NCBI RefSeq assembly: GCF_037975215.1
Contig: NZ_CP150239.1
Location: forward strand, 1,774,001 to 1,838,000
From: Solibacillus sp. FSL R5-0449
GTDB lineage: Bacteria; Bacillota; Bacilli; Bacillales_A; Planococcaceae
DNA: 64,000 bases
Direction: 5' to 3'
Both the position numbers and the translations under genes were made by a program. Within the stretch, counting starts at the first letter, position 1. The number at the start of each line of letters is the position of its first letter. Below, piece by piece: positions 1 through 9,633 of the stretch. The notes beneath the pieces were generated by a model. It did no database searches. It was not told the origin of the DNA and was given only the letters and a program-made list of their open reading frames with translations.

Positions 1-734
1 TCTTTAATTGTACGACCATCGTTAAACATCGCTTTTTCAATATAATAATCCATACCAGTAGGATCTAATAAGTTTGCTTCAACAAAAAGGCCGTCCGATT
101 CATCAAAGGCTTTTGTCAGTTTTTTATGCATTGGGTAAAGATCCGGCGTTCCTACATGGATTGAGCCCAGCAAATATACTTTGGTATCTTCATCTTCCAC
201 TACCCATGCAACACCTTTCGCGCCTGCATTTGCCTGCTCAAATGTATTCTGGATTAGTCGTACGGCAAAAATAACCGCATGTTGTGTCGTAGCTTTTTGA
301 TCGAGCATCAAGCCTTTTTCAGAGCCTTGTAAAACTTTATGTTTCTGCATATATGTTACAGCGTCATCTACTGTATCTAATTTGTATTGACCGACAATAT
401 TATAGAGAAGGTTTATAATATCACCACGTGTACCATCGCCTTTAACCGCAACTGGATTAAACTTTTCTTTCTTCTCTAAATTTAAACTTGCAATCTTTTG
501 TTCAGTGAGTTCAATTAAATTATTTAAACGTTCCTTAGTAATCGCTGAACGGAAACCATCATAGTACCATTCAATCGGAAAAATTCCGTATTTTTCGCCT
601 TCATTCAAAGTACCGATTGCCCAGCTGCTTATATCCGGAGTTACTTCATCAGCTTTAACGGCAGGAATAATTGATGTCAGCATCAATGTAGTCCCCAATG
701 TAGTAGCTAAAACGGTTTTAGTCATCTTTTTCAT
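1..734 (-). CDS. TraB/GumN family protein, secreted (C-terminal part cut by window edge)
   Basis: I translated this from the reverse strand. It starts at the ATG at 732-734 behind GGAGG and runs off the left edge after about 244 codons. Residues 1-28 form a signal peptide ending around VKA. A middle part of about 130 residues resembles a helical S-layer-homology-like region. Near residue 175 begins a TraB/GumN segment with the family hallmark VYLLGSIHVGTP and later GLFVEANLLDP. TraB/GumN proteins are putative metal-dependent peptidase-like or signalling proteins whose exact activity is mostly unknown. The catalytic C-terminal part lies outside the window, so activity cannot be judged. Confidence 0.75.
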   Translation of the reverse strand, partial: MKKMTKTVLATTLGTTLMLTSIIPAVKADEVTPDISSWAIGTLNEGEKYGIFPIEWYYDGFRSAITKERLNNLIELTEQKIASLNLEKKEKFNPVAVKGDGTRGDIINLLYNIVGQYKLDTVDDAVTYMQKHKVLQGSEKGLMLDQKATTQHAVIFAVRLIQNTFEQANAGAKGVAWVVEDEDTKVYLLGSIHVGTPDLYPMHKKLTKAFDESDGLFVEANLLDPTGMDYYIEKAMFNDGRTIK

Positions 735-1057
735 TCAAACATCCTCCTGCATTAGAAAGTCATTCCCAAATTGATTTTATGAAATAAATTGGAGACGCGA
801 TGATGAAATTCATAATTGTTAAGTCATTTCCATAAATATCTCATTAAACAAGTGTAACATAAATTTATTTAAATATAGAATATTTTGGAACTTTCCCAAC
901 TTCACATACTTTCACTATCCAAGCTGTACTTAACTTTTATTCTAGATAATTTGGCATAAACAAAATTAACTATATTTTACAAAGGGAAATTATGCAGATT
1001 ATTTTTTTATAATTGGGGTATTTTAAAAAGTAGTTACAAGAAAGGTGGTTTACATTC
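735..1057. other. divergent intergenic region
   Basis: This 323-base AT-rich gap separates the divergent TraB/GumN and YusW-like genes. A perfect TATAAT lies at 1008-1013, 45 bases before the YusW-like start, but no good -35 box sits at the right distance. I see no small ORF, hairpin terminator or riboswitch in it. Confidence 0.4.
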
Positions 1058-1531
1058 ATGAAAAAATTTGCATTAATTTGCGCACTAAGTACAACTGCAT
1101 TGTTAGTAGGCTGTGGTGACAGCGAAGAAGCAACCAACTTACCAGACAATGCACCGACAGAACAAAATACGATGAATCAGACAAGTACTGTAACCGAAAC
1201 AACGGATGCCCCATTTAACTTTACTCACTTTGATTTGGATATCGAATATGCGGATGATAAAAGTTATGATGTGAGTTATGAAAATGAAGCATCCCGAGCG
1301 GAAGCACAGATTGAAGATGAAGTAAACAATACGAAGTTAGAAGGTAACGAAGCGACTAACAAATTGGTTCCGATTTTTGAAAGCTTCACATTAGATAAGG
1401 ATACACCTGATGATGAAGTAATTGATGAAGTACTCCAAAAATTTGAACAACCTGACAGCTTTTTGGAACTGGAATTAGAAATTAAATTTGCAGATGGTAC
1501 AGTAAAAGAGTACCGCCGCGTAGCACAGTAA
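1058..1531 (+). CDS. YusW-like lipoprotein
   Basis: A 157-residue protein with a lipoprotein signal peptide (lipobox LVGC, Cys at residue 19), a low-complexity acidic and threonine-rich linker to about residue 50, and a C-terminal domain that resembles the YusW-like family (FTHFDLDIEYADDKSYDV near the start, ELEIKFADGTVKEYRR at the end). It is probably anchored to the outer face of the membrane. The family has no assigned function. An AGAAAGGTGG ribosome site lies upstream and a strong bidirectional terminator follows, so it is probably monocistronic. Confidence 0.75.
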   Translation: MKKFALICALSTTALLVGCGDSEEATNLPDNAPTEQNTMNQTSTVTETTDAPFNFTHFDLDIEYADDKSYDVSYENEASRAEAQIEDEVNNTKLEGNEATNKLVPIFESFTLDKDTPDDEVIDEVLQKFEQPDSFLELELEIKFADGTVKEYRRVAQ

Positions 1532-1589
1532 TAATAAAATGGGTTTGACAGAAGTAAAAATTTTATAAGAACCGATTCTTCAGCCTACT

Positions 1590-1627
1590 AAAAAGCCGTT
1601 TTATCTCCTAGAGAAAAACGGCTTTTT
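1590..1627. terminator. bidirectional intrinsic terminator
   Basis: The arms AAAAAGCCGTTTT and AAAACGGCTTTTT form a hairpin with A- and T-runs on both flanks. It lies between the convergent YusW-like gene and the SLH-domain gene and can serve both. Confidence 0.85.
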
Positions 1628-1677
1628 GAGTTAGAGTTAGCCTGCCAATGTCGTATGCTATCCTAACGAAGGCTAAA

Positions 1678-3468
1678 TTAAATCATTTTTGCAATCTGCA
1701 AAGTTTTATACAATACTTTGGCCATTTGTGAACGCGTCAATTTTCCATTCGGGTCAAATTGGCCGTTTCCTTTACCATTAAAAATGCCTAGTTCATATGC
1801 CGCTGCGACATAATAACGATCAGCTGCTGAAAGCTGTTTAAAATCCGTAAATGGAACCTTATTTAAATCAGGATCTGAAATATGGATTCCTGCATATTGA
1901 AGTAATTGTATAGATATAACAGCCGCTTCTTTACGTGTCACAACTTTTTCGGCATTAAAAAAGTTGGAATGTGGCTTTTCAAGTATACCTGCTTCCAATA
2001 GAGCTTGAATGGAACTCTCAAACCACTTCCCATGAACATCCTGATAAGTAGAGAATTCATCTGTCGTTATATTCATGGAACGAGCAATCATCGCTGCATA
2101 TTGTGCCAATGTTACATGTGCATTCGGCTTGTAATACCCGTTCTCTCCTGATACGATTTTCCGTCTCGCCAATTGCTCGATTTCATAGCGATGCCCGTCT
2201 GCATGGATATCAAAAAGTTGTACTCGATTATTGATTGCTGTAAATTGTGCAGATGTTTTCGTTTTTATCGAATAGTTATTTGCTATCTTTCTGTAAGGTG
2301 TTGCTGCATACTCCCCATCATCATGCAAACGGACAATTGTTGCTGAGGAAGGTAAGCCCTTTACTTCTATATCAATATAGGATGAAAACTCAAAGCTTTC
2401 ATCATACAAACTTGCCGTAAATAGTATGGATTGTTCATTCGTTTCTTCTATTGTTAACGTTAAAACATCATTATTATTTGTATTTTGTACCGCAGATTTC
2501 GGAATTGAAAGTGTAACAGTATCCGATACCGTTATTTTCGTATTCGAATACTTGTTCATTTTGGAAACAGGCAATACTACTGTATACATTTGACCTTTTT
2601 TTGTAACTTCTATATTTGACGGATATTGATCTGGCTTGCCGGTTTCATCATAATAATATGGATCCCAGCCAGTAGGCGCATTGCGATGTACTTGTTCGAT
2701 ATACAGTAAATCATGATAATTGGAAACGAAGGTTTGCTGTAAGACATTTAATCCATTGTACATATCACGAACGGCTGATACTTGTTCGATTGAAGAGCTT
2801 GTCGACAATTTGGATATTTCGTTTAATACCTGCTGTGCGACTGAACGGTTGTTTGTCGGTGAATAATAGGACTCATATTCACGCTTTTTGTCATTCACCA
2901 GTGATGTTAATAACATCCTAAAATCGTATGGCAATAATTGATATGCCAGCATAGCCGTTTCATAATTGTAAACATAATTGCTGTCCTTTACAGATAATTG
3001 TTCAAGGTTAAGCTTTACGGCTTTCAATTTATTCAAGTTTTCCATATAATTCTGTAGCTGTAAGTATAAATAATTTGGAATGATCGCTTGCTGAGAAGAC
3101 GTCAAAGAATGGTAATATCGATTCGCTTCTTCAATATCACGCAAAAAAGTACTGTTTCGTGCAGAAATGGCTGACATTTTATTTGAAAAGGTTGTCAGCA
3201 CATATTGAGGGTTGTCTGTACTTTGCATGTAGTAAAAAAGTGTCGATGAATTACGGACTTGGTTTTGCTGATAATTTGATAATGCGTAATATGCATTTTT
3301 TGCCTCATTTAAATAATATTCGTATGTAGTACTTAATGGATTAATCTGGTCAATGAGTTTTTCCGTGTGTTCAACTTGCCAGTCATTTGCTGCATCTGGG
3401 TATGCAGGTACACTGAAGATGACAGCCGGTATTGTAAAAAGTGCCATATATTTTGTTGTTTTTTTCAT
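1678..3468 (-). CDS. S-layer homology (SLH) domain surface protein
   Basis: A 596-residue exported protein with an N-terminal signal peptide (about residues 1-25). Residues 30-270 are mostly helical and rich in Tyr, Asn and Gln, without a domain I recognise. Residues 290-400 look beta-rich. The last 190 residues carry three SLH-like repeats: YYKPNAHVTLAQYAAMIAR, FFNAEKVVTRKEAAVISI and GQFDPNGKLTRSQMAKVLY. SLH domains bind pyruvylated secondary cell-wall polymers, so the protein is expected on the cell surface. The ATG follows a GGAAGG motif. The function of the N-terminal part is unknown. Confidence 0.8.
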   Translation of the reverse strand: MKKTTKYMALFTIPAVIFSVPAYPDAANDWQVEHTEKLIDQINPLSTTYEYYLNEAKNAYYALSNYQQNQVRNSSTLFYYMQSTDNPQYVLTTFSNKMSAISARNSTFLRDIEEANRYYHSLTSSQQAIIPNYLYLQLQNYMENLNKLKAVKLNLEQLSVKDSNYVYNYETAMLAYQLLPYDFRMLLTSLVNDKKREYESYYSPTNNRSVAQQVLNEISKLSTSSSIEQVSAVRDMYNGLNVLQQTFVSNYHDLLYIEQVHRNAPTGWDPYYYDETGKPDQYPSNIEVTKKGQMYTVVLPVSKMNKYSNTKITVSDTVTLSIPKSAVQNTNNNDVLTLTIEETNEQSILFTASLYDESFEFSSYIDIEVKGLPSSATIVRLHDDGEYAATPYRKIANNYSIKTKTSAQFTAINNRVQLFDIHADGHRYEIEQLARRKIVSGENGYYKPNAHVTLAQYAAMIARSMNITTDEFSTYQDVHGKWFESSIQALLEAGILEKPHSNFFNAEKVVTRKEAAVISIQLLQYAGIHISDPDLNKVPFTDFKQLSAADRYYVAAAYELGIFNGKGNGQFDPNGKLTRSQMAKVLYKTLQIAKMI

Positions 3469-3650
3469 ACGTATAAACTACCTTCCTTTTGAAAACTGTT
3501 ACAAATAGTTTAGCATAAAATACCTATTCGTTGTATATTTTTCCAATTTTTATTTAATACTCTCAAGATGTACCTTTTGATTAAGTTTTATGTTTAAATA
3601 GATTATAATATCGAAAATAGTATTTTTTTATCATATGGTGTAAAATTCGA

Positions 3651-3678
3651 TTGACAAATTGGTGTTATGAAGTAATAC
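3651..3678 (+). promoter_or_regulatory. possible sigma-A promoter of the EAL protein gene
   Basis: A perfect TTGACA at 3651-3656 is followed 16 bases later by TAATAC at 3673-3678, a weak -10 match. It ends about 43 bases before the preferred start codon. Confidence 0.3.
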
Positions 3679-3721
3679 GTATCAATGAAATGGATTTTAT
3701 AGAGGGATGGTGGAAAAAGTA

Positions 3722-6229
3722 ATGGAAAATGATATGAACTACCTCAAATTCAAGCAATTATTTTCAGATCAAAATAAAAGTGAAGAAGTGAATAATGACT
3801 TTTTCAATTATTTCACATCTCTTACTAATAATCATCCGAATATTGTTGTTGTATTGTCTAAATTCGGTAAAGTACTTTCATCAAATAGTCAAAAACTCCA
3901 TGCTTTACTCGGTAAACCAATATTAAATGAAGCGGATTTCCGACAATTTGTTTATGGCGATAATTTGGAGTTACTTCGAAATACTTTTCAAAAAACATTA
4001 AAAGGACATTCCGAAAAATGCAATATTGAGATCAGGAATGATCTTAATAATACACTATTTCTCGACCTGACTTTCATTCCGATTATTATTGACGATGAGA
4101 CTATCGGTATCTATTTGATCGTAACCGATAATACAGATAAAACCTTAATGAAACAGGAACTGTTACTTTGGGAAAATCATTTGAATTATGCGCAGCAAAT
4201 AGCCGAAATCGGAAGCTGGGAATATCATTTCAAAGAAGACAAGCTAATCTGTTCAAAAAACTTTTATAATATGTTCGGATTGGATTACAAAAAATATATC
4301 AGTATTGATGAGCCTTTCAAGCAAATTCACCCTGATGATTTGAATATCTCAATTCAATATTTACAAAAATCCATTCATGAAGGCGAAAACTATACACATA
4401 AAGTTCGGGTTTATCATAAAAAAACAAATGAATTAAAATATTTTAAAGTACATGCAGAAGTCTTTTGGGAAGAAGGAAAACCGACGAAAGTCTTTGGCAT
4501 CATTAAAGATGAAACTTATCAAACTTTGCTGAAAAAGCAATTGATTGAGCAAAATGAAGGCTATAAATCCATTTTTGATAATCTTACTTCAGGGATATGG
4601 ATGAAGGAAGATATAGGCGGTAAATTCCTCTTTGCTTCTAAAGGTTTAGAGGAAATATTGGAGATTCCCCTCTCCACCCTATATGAAGATTCAAAAGCCT
4701 GGCATAATATGATTCAGCCAGTACATCTTACAGAATTGGAAAATGGGAAAAAGAAATTGATGCGCGGGAATAGTTTCCAGTGGATATATCGGATTAACTC
4801 CGGGAACGAAAATACAAAATGGCTGCTTGAAGAAGTTGTCCCCCGCCTTGATGATCATGGCCAAATAACGAATATATTCGGTTTAGTGACCGACATTACT
4901 TATGAAATTGAAAAAGAACACAAAATCAATTACTTATCCAACTACGATCATCTTACAGGTCTGCCAAATCAGCAAAGTCTGTTTAAACAATTGGACCTCT
5001 TATGTGAGAGCGATAATCCATTTGCGATACTTTATTTTGACCTTGACCGCTTTAATATTATTAATGACTCACTCGGCTATTATATCGGAGATAAAACATT
5101 AAAGTACGTAGCCAATCGTCTTGAAAAAATAATGCCTAAAGACAGTTATTTAGCTCGTCTGAGCAGCAATGATTTTATAATGATCATCCATAATTTTGAG
5201 AATAAAAAAGAAGTGCTTCAATATGCCAAAATGATAATCAAAAAAATAAGAGAACCATTTACGATTGAGGATTACGAGTTAAATATTTCAACTAGTATTG
5301 GAATTACCTTCTATCCTGATGAAGGGAAAGAAAAATTGACGCTTTTGAAAAATGCGCACACAGCCCTTCATAAAGCTAAAAAGGAAGGGAAAAGTAATTT
5401 TCAGCTTTCTTCTGATGAAGGCGATATATCAAATTATAAAAAATATGCGTTGGATCGGGATATGCGGAAAGCCATATCAAATGAAGAGTTTGAGCTACAC
5501 TTCCAGCCGCAGGTAGAGACGAGAAATGGTTCTCTTTGCGGTGCTGAAGCGTTAATTCGCTGGAATCATAAAGAATGGGGATTAGTCTCTCCCGGAGAAT
5601 TTATCCCGCTTGCCGAAGAAAATCATATGATCAATGGAATTACCGATTGGGTGATTGAAAAAGTATGTCAGCTTCTTAAAGAATGGAAGGAAAAAGGATT
5701 GCCGATCATCCCGATAGCAATTAATATTCCTCCTATTCGCTTTATGAAAAAAGGCTTGTTACAACATGTTAAGTTACAATTAGAAAAATACGGAATTGAT
5801 CCGTTCTATCTGGAATTCGAAATTACAGAAGATACTTTGCTGAATATCGAATCGAGCGTATATTTAACAATTCAAAGCCTGAAAGATCTTGGAATTCGCA
5901 TCGCAGTTGACGATTTTGGTACCGGCTATGCTTCATTAGCTTCGATACGAAAGTTTAAACCGAATAAAATTAAGATCGACAAAATATTTATCGATAATAT
6001 TAATAACGAGGATAAGGTAGATAACGGCATTATTTGCGCTACATTACATTTGGCGAAATCCTTGGAGATGAATGTTGTTGCTGAAGGTGTGGAAGAGTTT
6101 GAACAGCTTAAATTTCTTAAGAAGAATGATTGCGACGTCATTCAAGGATATCTATTTTCCAAACCATTAAAGAAAGAAGCGTTCGAAAATATTCTGAAAG
6201 CCGGCTATATATCCCCACAAGTTTCCTAA
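3722..6229 (+). CDS. PAS-PAS-PAS-GGDEF-EAL protein, likely c-di-GMP phosphodiesterase
   Basis: An 835-residue cytoplasmic protein with PAS-like sensor repeats over roughly residues 25-395, a GGDEF domain (about 400-560) and an EAL domain (about 580-825). No membrane segment is visible. The GGDEF active site reads RLSSNDF near residue 478 instead of RxGGDEF, so diguanylate cyclase activity is unlikely. The EAL site is well kept: AEALIRW, FEITEDTLL, DDFGTGYASL, KIDKIFI, VVAEGVE and GYLFSKPL. The expected activity is c-di-GMP hydrolysis tuned by PAS input, with the GGDEF domain perhaps acting as a GTP-binding regulatory module. I chose ATG 3722 because GGTGG at 3709-3713 fits it; an in-frame ATG at 3707 lacks proper spacing to a ribosome site. 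Confidence 0.85.
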   Translation: MENDMNYLKFKQLFSDQNKSEEVNNDFFNYFTSLTNNHPNIVVVLSKFGKVLSSNSQKLHALLGKPILNEADFRQFVYGDNLELLRNTFQKTLKGHSEKCNIEIRNDLNNTLFLDLTFIPIIIDDETIGIYLIVTDNTDKTLMKQELLLWENHLNYAQQIAEIGSWEYHFKEDKLICSKNFYNMFGLDYKKYISIDEPFKQIHPDDLNISIQYLQKSIHEGENYTHKVRVYHKKTNELKYFKVHAEVFWEEGKPTKVFGIIKDETYQTLLKKQLIEQNEGYKSIFDNLTSGIWMKEDIGGKFLFASKGLEEILEIPLSTLYEDSKAWHNMIQPVHLTELENGKKKLMRGNSFQWIYRINSGNENTKWLLEEVVPRLDDHGQITNIFGLVTDITYEIEKEHKINYLSNYDHLTGLPNQQSLFKQLDLLCESDNPFAILYFDLDRFNIINDSLGYYIGDKTLKYVANRLEKIMPKDSYLARLSSNDFIMIIHNFENKKEVLQYAKMIIKKIREPFTIEDYELNISTSIGITFYPDEGKEKLTLLKNAHTALHKAKKEGKSNFQLSSDEGDISNYKKYALDRDMRKAISNEEFELHFQPQVETRNGSLCGAEALIRWNHKEWGLVSPGEFIPLAEENHMINGITDWVIEKVCQLLKEWKEKGLPIIPIAINIPPIRFMKKGLLQHVKLQLEKYGIDPFYLEFEITEDTLLNIESSVYLTIQSLKDLGIRIAVDDFGTGYASLASIRKFKPNKIKIDKIFIDNINNEDKVDNGIICATLHLAKSLEMNVVAEGVEEFEQLKFLKKNDCDVIQGYLFSKPLKKEAFENILKAGYISPQVS

Positions 6230-6247
6230 GCATCACCATTTAAAGAA

Positions 6248-6288
6248 AAAAACCGAAGCAGCATCCAATGCCGCTTCGGTTTTTTATA
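6248..6288. terminator. bidirectional intrinsic terminator
   Basis: CCGAAGC pairs with GCTTCGG around a 13-base loop and is flanked by an A-run and T6. It lies between the convergent EAL gene and the peptide-binding protein gene. Confidence 0.85.
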
Positions 6289-8103
6289 TTATTTTGATTC
6301 GTTATATGCTTTTAAGAACTCTTTTACTTTTGCGCTGTCTGCTTCCAGTTTTAAACCTGTGTCAATTAAAGGTGAAACTGTTGATACAGCCGGCTTTTTC
6401 TTACCTTGGTAGTAGCTGATGAACTCTTCTTGGTTGATTGAGTGAAGGACTGCTTTACGTAAGTCTGCAGATTTCGCAGTTTCACGGCCGCTAGTATTGA
6501 ACAATAAGTACGATACGGCATTGCTGTCAGCTGTTTTTAATTGTAAGTTTTCATCGCCTTCCACTACATCTGTTTTCGTTTCAGGAACTGATTGTAATAC
6601 GTGGATTTCACCATTACGCAATGCAGATAGTGCACTGTCATTATCCTGGATGAAACGAACACTGATGTTTTCAATTTTCGGCTCATTTTCTGTTCCTGCC
6701 TGGTATGCAGGGTTTTTCACGAATGTTGCTTCATAGTCATTTTTCTTCACTAAAATATATGGACCTGATGCTGCTAAATGGTTTGCATAGCTCGCGCCTT
6801 CAGTTACAGTTGATTGGTCACCGTATGCGATATCCGTGTTTGGATCATAGCTTGCTACATCAAATGTATTGACTACAGTTACCGCAGCTTCTGATACAAT
6901 ACCGCCAGATTGGTGCGCTAAGTAGTTTAATACTTGCGGGAAAGGATTTGGTGTTGTCAATTTAACAACTTGGTATTTCCCTGATGCATTATCTACATCT
7001 TTTTCATCTGTTACAACTTCAGAAATCGCTGCAGGCAGATCATCCGATAATTCTTCTAAAATTGACTTGCCATCTGCAGTTTTCACTGAATCCAATGATG
7101 TAATATCCGATACGATTTCCACTGTATCAATATTTTCATGGATTGAATATGTGCGGTGATCCGGTACCGAAGTTTCGTCTTTTGCACGGTTTAATGAGAA
7201 TACAACATCTTCTGCTGATACTAAATCACCCGTATCAACAGCTTTTTCGCCTTCCACTTTTGCAAAGTTAATATCATCGCGCAGTACGAAATAATATTCT
7301 TCATTGTTTTCTGCAATTGCATGGTCGTATGAAAGTGAACCTTCTGATACAACTTCATCTGTATCTGATAAATTCACTAAACGTACATACATATTTGTAT
7401 TCAATGTATTGATCGAGCCATCATTTGCCTTAACAGGATCAAGTGATGTCAATGATGCCAATGCTTGGTGAAGTACTAATGTTTCAGATGCATTTTTACC
7501 TTCATCATTGAATGAAATTGATTCCCATGCCTGAGCACGTGATTTTGGCAGACGTACTGTATCCGGATTCACTTCCGCTTTATAAATACCTTGGAATTTT
7601 TGAGAAATATATAATGGTGCAATATAGGCATTGTCGAATACTAAAGCTTGTTCCAGCTCTTTATATTTTTCCTTTGCTTCATCACCCGTTAATGTACTCG
7701 CTTCATCGATTAATTTATCGACTGTTTCATCTGAAGTACGGCTGTAGTCCCCGCCTGTTTTGAATAAACCGCGTACTGCATAGTCCGGGTTACCAGTTAC
7801 AGTCGTCCAGCTTGAAATGGCAATATCAAAGTTTCCGGCATCCTGTTGTGCTGTGAAAGAACCGTAATCCGGTTGGATATTCAGTTTCACATCAAAACCA
7901 TTCTTCACTAATTGGTCACGCACAATATTCATGTCCTGCTCTGAAGAAGACATACCAAGTAATTCGATGACTGGTTTTGCTCCAGCCGTTTCAGTTGTTG
8001 AAGAATCTTTTTCCTCTACATCTGATTTTGTTTCGACACAGCCTGCTAATGCTACTGCTGCCACTGTTGCTGTTGATGCTAACGTAAATAATTTTTTATT
8101 CAT
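6289..8103 (-). CDS. peptide ABC transporter substrate-binding lipoprotein, apparently circularly permuted
   Basis: A 604-residue lipoprotein (lipobox LAGC, Cys22) of the DppA/OppA family (SBP_bac_5). The segment order is unusual. Residues about 44-205 match the normally C-terminal part of the family: FDIAISSWTTVTGNPDYA, then D-KLIDEA, YKELEQALVFDNAYIAPLY. Residues about 215-604 match the normally N-terminal and middle parts: LTSLDPV, LRDDINF, SAEDVVFSLNRA, ASGPYILVKK, ALRNGEI, then LRKAVLHSINQEEFI, ending with VKEFLKAYNESK, where a normal family member would continue into the segment found here at the N-terminus. I chose ATG 8103 because the signal peptide begins there; a longer reading would overlap the upstream permease gene. 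It follows the permease gene by 19 bases, as the last gene of a three-gene unit. Confidence 0.85.
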   Translation of the reverse strand: MNKKLFTLASTATVAAVALAGCVETKSDVEEKDSSTTETAGAKPVIELLGMSSSEQDMNIVRDQLVKNGFDVKLNIQPDYGSFTAQQDAGNFDIAISSWTTVTGNPDYAVRGLFKTGGDYSRTSDETVDKLIDEASTLTGDEAKEKYKELEQALVFDNAYIAPLYISQKFQGIYKAEVNPDTVRLPKSRAQAWESISFNDEGKNASETLVLHQALASLTSLDPVKANDGSINTLNTNMYVRLVNLSDTDEVVSEGSLSYDHAIAENNEEYYFVLRDDINFAKVEGEKAVDTGDLVSAEDVVFSLNRAKDETSVPDHRTYSIHENIDTVEIVSDITSLDSVKTADGKSILEELSDDLPAAISEVVTDEKDVDNASGKYQVVKLTTPNPFPQVLNYLAHQSGGIVSEAAVTVVNTFDVASYDPNTDIAYGDQSTVTEGASYANHLAASGPYILVKKNDYEATFVKNPAYQAGTENEPKIENISVRFIQDNDSALSALRNGEIHVLQSVPETKTDVVEGDENLQLKTADSNAVSYLLFNTSGRETAKSADLRKAVLHSINQEEFISYYQGKKKPAVSTVSPLIDTGLKLEADSAKVKEFLKAYNESK

Positions 8104-8122
8104 GAAAAATTCCTCCAAAAAG

Positions 8123-9619
8123 TTAATTAGATTTTGGGTCCAATGCGTCACGCAGTCCATCGCCGAAAAAGTTAAACGATAAAACAAGCAGCATAATACA
8201 TAGCCCCGGGAAAATCGCTAAATATGAATGTGATTCTAAATACGTACTTCCAACTTTTAAAATATTGCCCCACTCCGGTATATGCGGTTCAATACCTAAT
8301 CCGAGGAAGCTTAAACTACTCGTTGAAATAACAGCTCCTCCGATTGTTAAAGTTGCTTTGACAATCATCGGTGCCAGTGCATTTGGTACAATATGTTTGA
8401 AAATAATCGAGCGGTCATTTGCCCCTAATGCACGGGCAGATTCAACAAATTCATAGTTTGAAATCTGCAGTACATTTGCCCGCATTGTCCGCGCATATGT
8501 CGGGATAGCCCCGACACTTAAAGCGATGATCAGATTTGTCGTATTTGCGCCAAATGCGGCAATGATTGCAATAGCCAGCAAAATTCCTGGAATCGCATAT
8601 AAAATATCCAATGCACGCATAATCAAATTGTCGGTATTTTTACCGTAATAGCCGGAAATCGCACCGAGCGCCCCGCCGATTATCGCCGGGATGATCGTCG
8701 CACAAAAACCGACGATCAACGAAATTTGCGCACCGAATACAATGCGTGAGAACAAGTCCCGACCGAAATTATCGGTACCTAACGGATATTCCAATGTCGG
8801 TGTTTGCAGCAGTACTGCATAATTGTTTTCAACCGCAAAGTCATAATCGAATGTCCATGAACTAACAACCGACAAACTGAACATGAAAACGATGAAAAAC
8901 AGGCCAAATACAGCCATCGTATTGCGTAAGATTTTATTCCATGTTTTTTGCCATTTCTCTACTGCAGAAGGATCTGCATTTCGTGCTTTACGAATTAATG
9001 TGATACCTAGTAACAGCGAGAAGAAATTGCCTGTCAATGTTGGGATTAGCAGAACAATTCCAAGCGGCAGCATCCATTTAGGCGCTGTATCAACCGTAAC
9101 AAACTTTGCGATTAAAACAGCAGCTGCTAAATACAGCAATGCTAGTAGGATAAACCCGCCCATTGCAAGAACAAATGTATCCACTACATATGGTTTGAAC
9201 AAATTTAGCCCCGAAATCAGGATAATGAATATTTGCGTCATAAAAGCATAAACAGCAAATGTATATTCTGCCGTTTTATTTTTCGATGCGAGCATAAAAC
9301 CGAATCCAGCAGCAAATACATTCCCGACAAAAATAGTAAATATCAATGGGATACCAAGAAGACGTGTACGCTTTGTCAGTTCTCTGTACTTCGCCAAATC
9401 CTTTTTAATAAGCAGTGATGTGAGCCATACGTAAATTGTTGTACCTAGATAGATCGCAAAAAAACCAATTACATACGGTCGCCATATACCTTCTGAAAAA
9501 TTAAAACTATAAAGTAAAAACAGCAATGAAAAAATCGCAGAAAAAGCAATGGTAAACTGTGCATTTACATACTCTTGTGTTATTTTCAACAGCAGTTTTA
9601 CATCTGATATAAATTTCAC
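8123..9619 (-). CDS. peptide ABC transporter permease, DppC/OppC type, with N-terminal membrane extension
   Basis: A 498-residue membrane protein. The C-terminal 270 residues are a typical DppC-type permease: the entry motif PLGTDNFGRDLFSRIVFGA near residue 275, the EAA-type loop ESARALGANDRSIIFKHIVPNA, and the end motif FNFFGDGLRDALDP. The first 220 residues add about five or six predicted membrane segments not found in ordinary DppC, which is about 300 residues long. It pairs with the DppB-type permease just upstream (14-base gap) and the permuted binding protein downstream. The function of the extra segments is unknown. Confidence 0.85.
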   Translation of the reverse strand: MKFISDVKLLLKITQEYVNAQFTIAFSAIFSLLFLLYSFNFSEGIWRPYVIGFFAIYLGTTIYVWLTSLLIKKDLAKYRELTKRTRLLGIPLIFTIFVGNVFAAGFGFMLASKNKTAEYTFAVYAFMTQIFIILISGLNLFKPYVVDTFVLAMGGFILLALLYLAAAVLIAKFVTVDTAPKWMLPLGIVLLIPTLTGNFFSLLLGITLIRKARNADPSAVEKWQKTWNKILRNTMAVFGLFFIVFMFSLSVVSSWTFDYDFAVENNYAVLLQTPTLEYPLGTDNFGRDLFSRIVFGAQISLIVGFCATIIPAIIGGALGAISGYYGKNTDNLIMRALDILYAIPGILLAIAIIAAFGANTTNLIIALSVGAIPTYARTMRANVLQISNYEFVESARALGANDRSIIFKHIVPNALAPMIVKATLTIGGAVISTSSLSFLGLGIEPHIPEWGNILKVGSTYLESHSYLAIFPGLCIMLLVLSFNFFGDGLRDALDPKSN

Positions 9620-9633
9620 GTCGTTACCCTCTC

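Noticed and set aside
8104-8187. N-terminal extension of the permuted binding protein
   Set aside because: The extra 28 codons overlap the permease gene and precede a perfect lipoprotein signal peptide that starts at 8103.
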